DNA of 6,879 nucleotides from VRUE01 sp036403515 (GCA_036403515.1 DASWQV010000012.1:1-6879); one strand, 5' to 3'. Numbered from the stretch's first letter, positions 1-6,414 are shown. The notes: generated by a model from the letters alone, not told the origin. Numbers and translations are program-made.

Positions 1-591
1 TCACTCATTGAGGGTCCCCTTCGTCGAGGGCACGCCGCTCTCCGCCGGGTCGATCGAGACGGCGACGCGAAGGGCGCGGGCGAAGGCCTTGAAGGCGGCC
101 TCGATCATGTGGTGGGCGTTGGTCCCGTAGCGGACCGAGACGTGCAGAGTCAGCTTGGCGCTGTTGGCGACGGCGCGGAAGAACTCCTCCGCCAGCTCGG
201 TGTCGAAGCCGGCGATCGAGGTGGTCGGCAGGTCGGCATCGAAGACGCAGAGCGGCCGGCCCGAGATGTCGATCGCGCACTCAGCCAGCGACTCGTCCAT
301 CGGCACGACAGCGGAGCCGTAGCGCCTGATCCCCGCCCGGTCGCCGAGCGCCTCGTCGAGCGCCTGTCCGAGCACGATGCCGACATCCTCGACCGTGTGG
401 TGGGCGCCGGTCTCGAGATCTCCATTCGCCTCGACCTCGAGGCCGAGCCTGCCGTGGCGGGCGAGCAGGTCGAGCATGTGGTCGAGGAAGCCGACCCCGG
501 TGGCCGCGCTCGACTCTCCCCCATCGAGGTCGAGCGAGAGCTTGATCTGGGTCTCGGCGGTGCTGCGCTCTCTGCTGGCTGTGCGGCTCAT
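1..591 (-). CDS. hisB: Imidazoleglycerol-phosphate dehydratase (EC 4.2.1.19)
   Basis: The product is 196 residues, the usual length for a monofunctional IGPD; the N-terminal histidinol-phosphatase domain of the enterobacterial fusion is absent. The enzyme dehydrates imidazole glycerol phosphate to imidazole acetol phosphate in the cytoplasm, using a di-manganese centre. Visible family motifs, in order: GFLDHM (34-39), the metal-binding HHTVED (64-69), DESLAE (99-104), a second metal-binding HHMIEA (160-165), and the conserved C-terminal SGVPSTKGTL (185-194). The ATG at 591-589 overlaps the hisD stop as ATGA. No good Shine-Dalgarno sequence precedes it, so translation probably depends on coupling to hisD. 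The TGA stop lies exactly at the window edge (3-1), so the coding sequence is complete. Identification is secure from the motifs. Confidence 0.97.
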   Translation of the reverse strand: MSRTASRERSTAETQIKLSLDLDGGESSAATGVGFLDHMLDLLARHGRLGLEVEANGDLETGAHHTVEDVGIVLGQALDEALGDRAGIRRYGSAVVPMDESLAECAIDISGRPLCVFDADLPTTSIAGFDTELAEEFFRAVANSAKLTLHVSVRYGTNAHHMIEAAFKAFARALRVAVSIDPAESGVPSTKGTLNE

Positions 592-1856
592 TGCTTGGCT
601 CTAATCATCGCCGACTCGCCGTGAACGGGGAATCCCTCGGCGCGGGCGAGGACCTCGACGTGCGGGGCAAGCTTCGCCGCCGCCTCGGCGGAGACCTCTA
701 CGGTTGAGATCTTGCGACGGAACGTGCCAGGACCCAGCGGGCCGGAGAAGCGACCGGCGCCGGTTGTCGGAAGCACGTGGTTTGAGCCGGCGGCGTAGTC
801 GCCGAAGGCGGTGGCGCCGTAGCGGCCCACGAAAACGCAACCTGCGGTCGTGACGCGATCAGCGAGCAGCCCGGCATCCTCCTCGATCAGCTCGAGGTGC
901 TCGGGGGCATAGGCATTGGCGAGCTCAATCGCCGCATCGGCATCGGGAACCTGGACGAGCGCCAACGGCGCATCGGCGACGTCGCGCGACCCGGCGAGTT
1001 GCGTCGCTGCAACCTCAACCGAGTCGAGGACGTGCTCCTCGACCGCCACGACGATCAGCGGGCTATCGGCTCCATGCTCAGCCTGGGCACAGAGATCGAA
1101 CGCGATCCACTCTGGATTCGCGTCGTGACCCGCGATCACCATCAGCTCGGAGGGGCCAGCGTAGGAATCGATCCCGACGAGTCCGCTGGCTATTCGCTTG
1201 GCCTCCTGCACCCAGGGGTTACCGGGACCCGCGATGACATTGACCCGGCCGACAGTCTCGGTGCCGTGGGCGAGCGCGAAGATCGCCTGCGCTCCTCCCA
1301 TCGCGTAGATCTCGTCGACCTCGCAGAAAGCAGCGGCCGCCAAGACCATGGGGTCAACGTGACCGCTGGGACCCGGAGGAGAGGCAAGCGCGACCCGCTC
1401 GACCCCTGCGACCCGGGCCGGAATCGCGCACATCAGGACACTCGAGGGATAGGCGGCCCGACCGCCCGGCGCATAGATCCCGGCCGCGCCCACCGGCACC
1501 TCACGAATCGTCACGGCCTGACCCTGCGCAAGGTTGACGACCCGGGACCCCTCCTCGACCTGTGCCTCGGCGACCATGCGTATGTTTGCCGCCGCCACCG
1601 CCATCGCCTCCTTTAAAGAGGCGCCGAGACCGCTCAAGGACCTGCTGGCCTCCTCTGGATCCACCCGAAGCGAATCGAGCTCGACGCCGTCGAAACGCTT
1701 CGTCAGCTCAAGCACTGCGGCATCGCCGTTCCTCCGGACCTTTTGCCAGATCCTGAGGACTTCGTCGTTGACCGTTATCTCTGACTCCTCGGCCCAACTT
1801 CGGGTCGTGGATGCGGTCCTCGCAGCCCCCTCCCACTCAAAGCGCTCGATCTTCAT
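588..1856 (-). CDS. hisD: Histidinol dehydrogenase (EC 1.1.1.23)
   Basis: This zinc enzyme performs the last two NAD-dependent oxidations, L-histidinol to L-histidine. With the start at 1856 the protein is 422 residues, close to the family norm of about 430. By alignment from memory to E. coli HisD, the zinc ligands are Gln258 and His261 (in CAQAEHGADS), Asp353 (FGDYAAGSNH) and His412 near the C-terminus. The catalytic pair is Glu319-His320 (APEHLEL). The NAD/substrate segments GIYAPGGRAAYPSS (126-139) and VIAGPGNPWV (207-216) are intact. The reading frame stays open upstream to 1952, but the extra 32 residues are arginine-rich out-of-frame hisG sequence. The ATG at 1856-1854 overlaps the hisG stop as ATGA, matching the other junctions, and GAGG lies 10 nt upstream, so I chose it. 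Confidence 0.97.
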   Translation of the reverse strand: MKIERFEWEGAARTASTTRSWAEESEITVNDEVLRIWQKVRRNGDAAVLELTKRFDGVELDSLRVDPEEASRSLSGLGASLKEAMAVAAANIRMVAEAQVEEGSRVVNLAQGQAVTIREVPVGAAGIYAPGGRAAYPSSVLMCAIPARVAGVERVALASPPGPSGHVDPMVLAAAAFCEVDEIYAMGGAQAIFALAHGTETVGRVNVIAGPGNPWVQEAKRIASGLVGIDSYAGPSELMVIAGHDANPEWIAFDLCAQAEHGADSPLIVVAVEEHVLDSVEVAATQLAGSRDVADAPLALVQVPDADAAIELANAYAPEHLELIEEDAGLLADRVTTAGCVFVGRYGATAFGDYAAGSNHVLPTTGAGRFSGPLGPGTFRRKISTVEVSAEAAAKLAPHVEVLARAEGFPVHGESAMIRAKQ

Positions 1857-2527
1857 CGCGCCATCGCCTCGCGCAGCTTCGCGGTCAGCCCGTCGACCTC
1901 GCGGGCGCGCAGCTTGTGGGCGACTCGGTTGGCGACGAAGCGGGCCGTGCACTCGACGATCTCCTCGCGGACCTCGAGGTCGTTCTCCTCGAGGGTGCGG
2001 CCGGTGGCGACCAGGTCGACGATGCCGTCGGCGAGGCCGATCAGCGGCGCCAGCTCAATCGAGCCCTTGACCTCGATCACCTCGACCTGGCGGCCGGTCT
2101 GCTCGAAGTGGCGTTCTGCGGTGCGCGGGTACTTGGTCGCAATCCGCATCATCCCGAGGCGGCGCTGGGATTCGCCCAAGCGCTCGTCCCCCTTGCGACC
2201 GGCGAGGACCATGCGGCAACGGCCGTAGCCGAGGTCGAGCAGCTCGTAGACGACCCGGCCGTGCTGCTCGAGCAGGACGTCCTTGCCGGTGATGCCGACG
2301 TCGGCGGCGCCCGCCTCGACGTAGGTGGGCACGTCGGAGGGCCGCATCGTGACCAGGGTGAGGCCCTCCGTCTCAAAGATCAGCGAGCGCGACTCGCCAC
2401 GCACCTCGTTGGTGTCGACGCCGATCGCGTCCAGCGCGTCGAGCGTCTCGCCGAGCAGCGCGCCGCGCGGGACCGCGAGGCGCAGCGGCCCCTGACCCCT
2501 TGCCTGTCCCATGCCGGCGACGCTCAT
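1853..2527 (-). CDS. hisG: ATP phosphoribosyltransferase, short-form catalytic subunit (EC 2.4.2.17)
   Basis: HisG condenses ATP and PRPP in the first, committed step of histidine synthesis. The 224-residue product corresponds to the short HisG_S form: it ends after the two periplasmic-binding-protein-like catalytic subdomains and lacks the ~80-residue C-terminal histidine-binding domain of the long form. Family signatures are LAVPRGAL (18-25), the segment YVEAGAADVGITGKD (69-83), and the PRPP-binding loop around DLVATGRTLE (171-180). Short forms need HisZ for activity and feedback control, and hisZ is directly upstream with an ATGA overlap. GGAGG sits 6 nt before the ATG at 2527 (GGAGG at 2534-2538), supporting this start; Met6 is an in-frame alternative. 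Confidence 0.96.
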   Translation of the reverse strand: MSVAGMGQARGQGPLRLAVPRGALLGETLDALDAIGVDTNEVRGESRSLIFETEGLTLVTMRPSDVPTYVEAGAADVGITGKDVLLEQHGRVVYELLDLGYGRCRMVLAGRKGDERLGESQRRLGMMRIATKYPRTAERHFEQTGRQVEVIEVKGSIELAPLIGLADGIVDLVATGRTLEENDLEVREEIVECTARFVANRVAHKLRAREVDGLTAKLREAMAR

Positions 2528-3519
2528 CGGCCGCCTCCAGCCACGGATTCCTCCTCCATCTGAGCGACGTGCACGCGCTCCAGATAAAGGGCGAACCCGG
2601 CGGCGGGCAGGTTGACGCCAAAGCGCTTGAGCAGCTCGTCGTAGCGGCCACCCCCGCCAAGCACATGCCCGAGCGCCGGGTCGTAGACCTCGAGAATCGC
2701 GCCGCTGTAGTAGCCGAGGTCGCGCAGCAGCCCGAGGTCGATCTGGACCCGATCGGCGACCCCGCGCGCCTCGAGCGCCTCGAGAGTCTCCCCAAGCCGC
2801 GCCGTCGCCCGCTCGACCGCGGCGCCGCCCAGCGATCGCGCCTCGTCGAGCACCTCTTTGCCGCCGCGCAGCTGCGAGAGGGCGATGCAGGTCGCGACCT
2901 GCTCGTCGCCGATGCCGTCGAGTGAGGAGAGCTCGACCTCGAGGCCGACCAGGTCGTGGGCAGCGAGGCGGCCGAGGATCGCATCCCGCGCATCGCCCTC
3001 GATCCCGAACTCATTGAGCAGCTGGCGATAGAGGTCCGCATCGCCGAGGCCGATCACGGCGCGGTCGAGGCCGGCCGCATCGAGCGTCGCCTCGAGCACC
3101 TCGACGACCTCCGCAGTCCCATCCGGAGCCGGAGCGCCGATCAGCTCCACCCCGGCCTGGCCGAACTCGCGCATCTGGCCGCGCTGGGGACGGACGGCGC
3201 GGAAGGCGTTCGCCAGGTAACAGAGCCGCAGCGGCTGCTCCGCCCCGGCGAAGCGGCTGGCAACGAGGCGGGCGATCGGGATCGTCATGTCGGAGCGCAG
3301 GGCGAGCAGGTCGCCACGCTCGTCGAAGAATCGGTAGGCGGAGTCGGCGGTGCGGCCGTCGCCGCGGGCGAGCACCTCGTCGTACTCGATCGCTGGCGTC
3401 GAGACCTCGCCATAACCGCGGCTCTCGAAGACTTCGATCATCGCCAGGTGCAGGCGTCGTAGCTCCCGCATCTCGTCGGGCAGGACGTCGCGCGTTCCAG
3501 GAGGAATCCGATGAATCAC
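2524..3519 (-). CDS. hisZ: ATP phosphoribosyltransferase regulatory subunit, HisRS-like
   Basis: This is a class II histidyl-tRNA synthetase paralogue that acts as the regulatory subunit of short-form HisG. It covers the HisRS catalytic fold only. At 331 residues it stops after motif 3 and lacks the ~100-residue anticodon-binding domain of a true HisRS (usually over 400 residues). Visible landmarks are PPGTRDVLP (6-14), TPAIEY (41-46), LALRSDMTIPIARL (72-85), a motif-2-like FRAVRPQRGQMREFGQ (106-121), a degenerate HisA-like LRDLGYYSG (265-273; true HisRS has RGLDYY), and motif 3 GGGGRYDELL (288-297). Missing domain, altered motifs and linkage to hisG favour HisZ over hisS. The start is GTG at 3519-3517, preceded by AGGAGG 11 nt upstream. 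It is the first gene of the coupled his cluster. Confidence 0.93.
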   Translation of the reverse strand: MIHRIPPGTRDVLPDEMRELRRLHLAMIEVFESRGYGEVSTPAIEYDEVLARGDGRTADSAYRFFDERGDLLALRSDMTIPIARLVASRFAGAEQPLRLCYLANAFRAVRPQRGQMREFGQAGVELIGAPAPDGTAEVVEVLEATLDAAGLDRAVIGLGDADLYRQLLNEFGIEGDARDAILGRLAAHDLVGLEVELSSLDGIGDEQVATCIALSQLRGGKEVLDEARSLGGAAVERATARLGETLEALEARGVADRVQIDLGLLRDLGYYSGAILEVYDPALGHVLGGGGRYDELLKRFGVNLPAAGFALYLERVHVAQMEEESVAGGGR

Positions 3520-3530
3520 AATGCCCGCCG

Positions 3531-3538
3531 CCTCCTCT
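3531..3538 (-). promoter_or_regulatory. Ribosome binding site of hisZ
   Basis: The minus strand reads AGAGGAGG here, a strong Shine-Dalgarno match ending 11 nt before the GTG at 3519. The spacing is slightly long, but the strength of the match decides in favour of the GTG start for hisZ; the next in-frame ATG is at codon 17, after the conserved N-terminal motif. Confidence 0.7.
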
Positions 3539-3624
3539 GCTTTTGCTCGCTCGCACTCATCATTACCGGCGATCTTGCTGACTCGCGCCCGCGTCCGGGG
3601 GCGGCGGGGTCTCGCTGGGACGCC

Positions 3625-4923
3625 CTATGCAGGGACTTCCGTCGAGACCCGTTCGATCTGGGCGCCGAGGCCGCGCAGGCGTTCGTCGATCTGCTCGTAG
3701 CCTCGGTCGATCTGGCGGATATTGCCGATCTCCGAGACGCCGTCCGCGGCCAGGGCCGCGATGAGCATCGCCATTCCGGCCCTGATGTCGGGGCTCTCGA
3801 CGCGTTCGCCGTGAAGCCGGCTCGGACCGCTGACGATCGCCCTGTGGGGATCGCACAGCGTGATCCGAGCGCCCATCGCGACCAACTTGTCGACGAAGAA
3901 GAGGCGGTTCTCAAACATCTTCTCGAAGATCAGGATCTCGCCATCGGCCTGGGTCGCCAGCGCCAGCGCGATCGAGGTCAGGTCGGCGGGAAAGGCGGGC
4001 CAGGGCCCGTCCTCGATCTTCGGGATCGCGTCGCCGAGGTCGGACTGAATGCGCAGCGGCTGACCCGGCGGAACCAGAACGTCGCTCCCCTCGATCTCCG
4101 AGCGCAGGCCGAGGCGCCGGAACTGGCGGCGGACCATCAGCAGGTCGGCCGGCTCGACGTCGCGGATGCGCAGCTCGCCGCCGGTAGCCGCCGCCAGCGC
4201 CATGAAGCTGCCGACCTCGATGTGGTCGGCGGAGATCGTGTGCTCGGCGCCAGCCAGCTTGTCGCGACCGTGCACGGTCATCACGTTGGAGCCGATGCCG
4301 TCGACCTGGGCGCCCATCGCGCAGAGCAGCCGCGCGAGGTCCTGCACGTGGGGCTCGCAAGCGGCATTGGAGATGGTCGTCGGCCCGGGCGTCAGCGCCG
4401 CCGCCATCAGGGCGTTCTCGGTCCCCATCACCGAGGGCTCGTCCATGAAAATCGCGCAGGGAGAGAGGCCATCCGACGGCGCGCTGAGCTCTATCCAGCG
4501 CTCGCCGTCGACGCGCGCGCCGAGGTCCTTGAAGGCATCGAGGTGGGCATCGAGCCGGCGCCGGCCGATGAAGTCCCCGCCCGGGGGCGGCATTCGCGCC
4601 TCGCCGAAGCGTGCCAGCAGCGGGCCGGCGAGCAGGAACGAGGCCCGAATCTGCTTCGAGAGGTCCTCGTCCACGGAAACGTCGGAGACCGCGGCGGCAC
4701 AGAGCCGGACGCTGTTATCGGCAATCCAGGCGACCTCGACGCCTAGCTGCTCGAGCAAGGCGAGCTGGGCTTCGGTGTCTCGAATCCGCGGCACGCGATG
4801 CAACAGCAGCTCCTCGTCGGTGAGCAGGCAGGCGGCGAGAATCGGCAGCGCCGCGTTCTTGTTGCCGGCGACGGTCAGCTCCCCGGAGAGCGGCACGCCG
4901 CCTTTGATTACGAATTTCTCCAT
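3625..4923 (-). CDS. murA: UDP-N-acetylglucosamine 1-carboxyvinyltransferase, Asp-type (EC 2.5.1.7)
   Basis: MurA transfers enolpyruvate from PEP to UDP-GlcNAc, the first committed step of peptidoglycan synthesis, in the cytoplasm. The product is 432 residues, slightly above the ~420 typical of the two-domain EPSP-synthase-like fold. Recognisable sites are Lys22-Asn23 (GNKNAALP), Arg93 (RASFLLAG), the catalytic loop PPPGGDFIGRR, Asp314 (PAFPADL) and Arg407 (IDRGYE). The loop residue that is Cys115 in E. coli is Asp117 here (codon GAC at 4575-4573), as in mycobacterial MurA, predicting insensitivity to fosfomycin. The GRRRLDAH and MFENRLFFVDKL segments differ from the E. coli sequence and suggest a divergent MurA subfamily. 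The ATG at 4923 has at best a weak GGA upstream, so the transcript may be leaderless or nearly so. Divergent from the hydrolase; hisZ follows 105 bp downstream. Confidence 0.94.
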   Translation of the reverse strand: MEKFVIKGGVPLSGELTVAGNKNAALPILAACLLTDEELLLHRVPRIRDTEAQLALLEQLGVEVAWIADNSVRLCAAAVSDVSVDEDLSKQIRASFLLAGPLLARFGEARMPPPGGDFIGRRRLDAHLDAFKDLGARVDGERWIELSAPSDGLSPCAIFMDEPSVMGTENALMAAALTPGPTTISNAACEPHVQDLARLLCAMGAQVDGIGSNVMTVHGRDKLAGAEHTISADHIEVGSFMALAAATGGELRIRDVEPADLLMVRRQFRRLGLRSEIEGSDVLVPPGQPLRIQSDLGDAIPKIEDGPWPAFPADLTSIALALATQADGEILIFEKMFENRLFFVDKLVAMGARITLCDPHRAIVSGPSRLHGERVESPDIRAGMAMLIAALAADGVSEIGNIRQIDRGYEQIDERLRGLGAQIERVSTEVPA

Positions 4924-4933
4924 CGGTTCCGGC

Positions 4934-4940
4934 TAGGGTA
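4934..4940. promoter_or_regulatory. Candidate bidirectional -10 element between murA and the hydrolase gene
   Basis: The 26-bp gap between the two divergent ATGs contains TAGGGTA. The plus strand reads TAGGGT (4934-4939), ending 10 nt before the hydrolase ATG. The minus strand reads TACCCT (4940-4935), ending 11 nt before the murA ATG. Both fit the TANNNT pattern of sigma70-type -10 boxes, at a spacing that would start transcription at or just before each start codon. No good -35 hexamer is visible on either strand, and AGGG could instead serve as a weak ribosome binding site for the hydrolase. The real promoters could therefore lie inside the opposing coding regions. Confidence 0.3.
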
Positions 4941-4949
4941 ACGACCAGC

Positions 4950-5957
4950 ATGGGGAGAGGCTGGAAGATCGTGGTTGGCGTCGTCGTCGCACTGATCGTG
5001 CTGCTCGGCCTCAATTTCGTGATCGTTGACCACGAAACCAAGCCGGCGAGCGTCACCGAACCCGCCGGGCGTCTCCTGAAGCTTCCGGACGGCGAACTGG
5101 AGGCCGTCGAAAAGGGCCCTCGAAGCGCCAGGCCCATCGTCCTCATCCACTGCTTCAGCTGTGCGATCAACTGGTGGGACGGGATGATGCCGAGGCTGGA
5201 CCACGACCACCGCGTCATCGCCCTCGACCTGCTTGGCCACGGCGGCTCGGAAAAGCCCGCATCCGGCTACACGATTCCTAACCAGGCGGACCTCGTGGCA
5301 GAGGCATTGAGCAGCCTGGGGGTCCGCAATGCCGTGGTGGTCGGCCACTCACTTGGAGGCTCGGTCGCGGTCGGTCTGGCGGAACGCTCGCCACGACTGG
5401 TCAGGAAGGTGATGATCATCGATACCGCACCGGATCACTCCGGCGGCAGCCTCGGACTGATCGCGAAGCTGGGCTTCGCGCCGGTCATAGGTGAGTTCTT
5501 CTGGCGCGTCAAGCCTGACTTCGCGGTAAAGAAGGGCCTCGAGGTCGCTTTCGCCCCGGGATTCGACGTCCCTGACGAATTTGTCGAAGACGTCAACCGA
5601 ATGACCTACAGCTCCTACCACGACTCACCAGAGGGCTCTGACGACTACACCAAGGAAGAGCCACTCGACCAACGGATGCGGGACACCGGCAAGCCACTGA
5701 TGGTGATCATGGGCTCCGAAGAGCAGATCATCGACGAACCCACGAGGCGCCTGGCCGAATACCGCCAGACCTACCCAGGGACCAAGACCAAGCTGATCGC
5801 CGGCGCCGGACACTCGCCCAACGTCGAGAAACCGGCCCGGACCGCGGCCCTCGTGCTTGGCTTCGCCGCTCCTCCGGCAAGGTCGAAAAGGGCTGCCGCC
5901 AGGCACGAATTGCAAGGCAAGCTGCAGAAACCGGAAGCCGTCCGAGGGCGTCCTTAG
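4950..5957 (+). CDS. Membrane-anchored alpha/beta-fold hydrolase
   Basis: The 335-residue product has a short basic N-terminus, then one hydrophobic segment (about 7-26) with no clear signal-peptidase site. This predicts an N-in signal anchor with the catalytic domain outside the membrane. The domain shows the alpha/beta-hydrolase order: strand-loop IVLIHCFS (63-70), ALDLLGHGGSEKP (91-103), nucleophile elbow GHSLGG (132-137, Ser134), a helical cap region (about 160-240), the acid-strand segment VIMGSEEQIID (252-262) and catalytic His288 in GAGHSPN. The oxyanion motif is HC rather than the usual HG. The usual acid position holds Glu258, with Asp262 nearby. The tail after about 305 is basic and probably disordered. 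The substrate cannot be predicted: esterase, epoxide-hydrolase-like and peptidase members share these motifs. It is divergent from murA, with no functional partner evident. Confidence 0.85.
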   Translation: MGRGWKIVVGVVVALIVLLGLNFVIVDHETKPASVTEPAGRLLKLPDGELEAVEKGPRSARPIVLIHCFSCAINWWDGMMPRLDHDHRVIALDLLGHGGSEKPASGYTIPNQADLVAEALSSLGVRNAVVVGHSLGGSVAVGLAERSPRLVRKVMIIDTAPDHSGGSLGLIAKLGFAPVIGEFFWRVKPDFAVKKGLEVAFAPGFDVPDEFVEDVNRMTYSSYHDSPEGSDDYTKEEPLDQRMRDTGKPLMVIMGSEEQIIDEPTRRLAEYRQTYPGTKTKLIAGAGHSPNVEKPARTAALVLGFAAPPARSKRAAARHELQGKLQKPEAVRGRP

Positions 5958-5960
5958 ATT
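5955..5960 (+). promoter_or_regulatory. Candidate -10 element for the small ORF
   Basis: TAGATT fits TANNNT, overlaps the hydrolase stop codon TAG, and ends 8 nt before the ATG at 5969. That spacing would give a leaderless transcript, and no Shine-Dalgarno sequence is present. There is no recognisable -35 box, so this is a weak call that stands or falls with the small ORF. Confidence 0.22.
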
Positions 5961-5968
5961 ACGAACCT

Positions 5969-6163
5969 ATGTTCGATTCTAAGCAAACACTCACAGAACG
6001 CCTCACCGATACCGTCGACCTGCTGATCGACTTCGCGACGCTCGGCGAGTACGGGCTCGAGCCGGCTCGAACGCCGGCGGCGAGCTGTCAGTCTCGCGGG
6101 CGCCCGCGCCCACCGCGCAGCGAATGCAGAGCAGCCGATCGCGAAGTCGCGGCTCACCACTGA
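5969..6163 (+). CDS. Possible small protein of unknown function (64 aa)
   Basis: I do not recognise this protein. The ORF starts 11 nt after the hydrolase stop and ends in TGA at 6161-6163, just before the plus-strand terminator. Its first half, about residues 6-32, reads as a plausible amphipathic helix (LTERLTDTVDLLIDFATLGE) with mostly G/C third codon positions from codon 10 on. The second half is rich in Arg, Pro and Ala with less regular codon use, so it may be disordered, degraded or non-coding. No Shine-Dalgarno precedes the ATG; translation would need a leaderless transcript or read-through from the hydrolase. It could equally be chance open frame in a GC-rich gap. Confidence 0.4.
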   Translation: MFDSKQTLTERLTDTVDLLIDFATLGEYGLEPARTPAASCQSRGRPRPPRSECRAADREVAAHH

Positions 6164-6176
6164 GCCGGAGGAGCCC

Positions 6177-6233
6177 TGCTGGCGGCGACGATTGAACGTC
6201 TCCCCCGGCCGATCGCCGTCAGCACAGTTTTTT
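6177..6233 (+). terminator. Rho-independent terminator of the hydrolase transcription unit
   Basis: The arms 6177-6188 (TGCTGGCGGCGA) and 6213-6224 (TCGCCGTCAGCA) form a 12-bp stem with one G-T wobble and a 24-nt loop. Three bases later there are six T (6228-6233). The T run on the plus strand gives the direction: it would end transcription from the hydrolase and the small ORF. The long loop makes it less ideal than the rRNA terminator that follows. Confidence 0.6.
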
Positions 6234-6248
6234 CCTGCAAGTGGCGCC

Positions 6249-6285
6249 TAAAACGCAACGAGCCCGACCGGCTGGGTCGGGCTCG
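6249..6285 (-). terminator. Rho-independent terminator of the rRNA operon
   Basis: A perfect 11-bp inverted repeat (6259-6269 CGAGCCCGACC and 6275-6285) surrounds a 5-nt loop. Read on the minus strand it is followed by TTGCGTTTT, and it begins 13 nt beyond the 3' end of 5S rRNA. On the plus strand no T run follows, so it acts mainly on the leftward rRNA transcript. Confidence 0.88.
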
Positions 6286-6298
6286 AACGAATAAGAAA

Positions 6299-6414
6299 CC
6301 GGCGGCGACCTACTCTCCCAGGGGGTTGCCCCCCAAGTACCATCGGCGCTGAAAGGCTTAACTGCTCTGTTCGGAATGGGAAGAGGTGTTTCCCTTTCGC
6401 TATGCACCACCGGA
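6299..6414 (-). rRNA. rrf: 5S ribosomal RNA
   Basis: The minus strand reads like a complete bacterial 5S rRNA of about 115-117 nt. The 5' end CCGGTGGTGCATAGCG pairs with the 3' end GGTCGCCGCCGG to form helix I (8 bp with two G-U pairs). The conserved internal segments CATTCCGAACAG and AGTTAAGCC are present, as is the GGGAGAGTAGGTCG segment near the 3' end. It is the last gene of the leftward rRNA operon, about 70 nt after 23S. The exact ends may differ by 1-3 nt. Confidence 0.95.

Noticed and set aside
1857..1952. A 32-residue N-terminal extension of HisD
   Set aside because: It is arginine-rich translation of hisG sequence in another frame; the ATG at 1856 gives the conserved length and the ATGA overlap seen at the other junctions.
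1811..2563. A 250-codon plus-strand open frame opposite hisG
   Set aside because: Antisense shadow of hisG with low-complexity composition and no family motif.
2524..3519. Annotation as histidyl-tRNA synthetase
   Set aside because: The anticodon-binding domain is missing, the RGLDYY motif is degenerate, and it is coupled to a short-form hisG; HisZ explains all three.
3511..4746. A 411-codon open frame on the plus strand opposite murA
   Set aside because: It lies antisense to a clearly identified murA, is full of Arg, Asp and Ala runs with no recognisable domain, and is the expected by-product of high GC3 on the other strand.
6164..6248. A Shine-Dalgarno-like GGAGGAG at 6166-6172 that might start another small gene
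   Set aside because: The only nearby starts (a CTG, or a TTG leading to a short frame) run straight through the terminator hairpin and its T run; there is no credible product.
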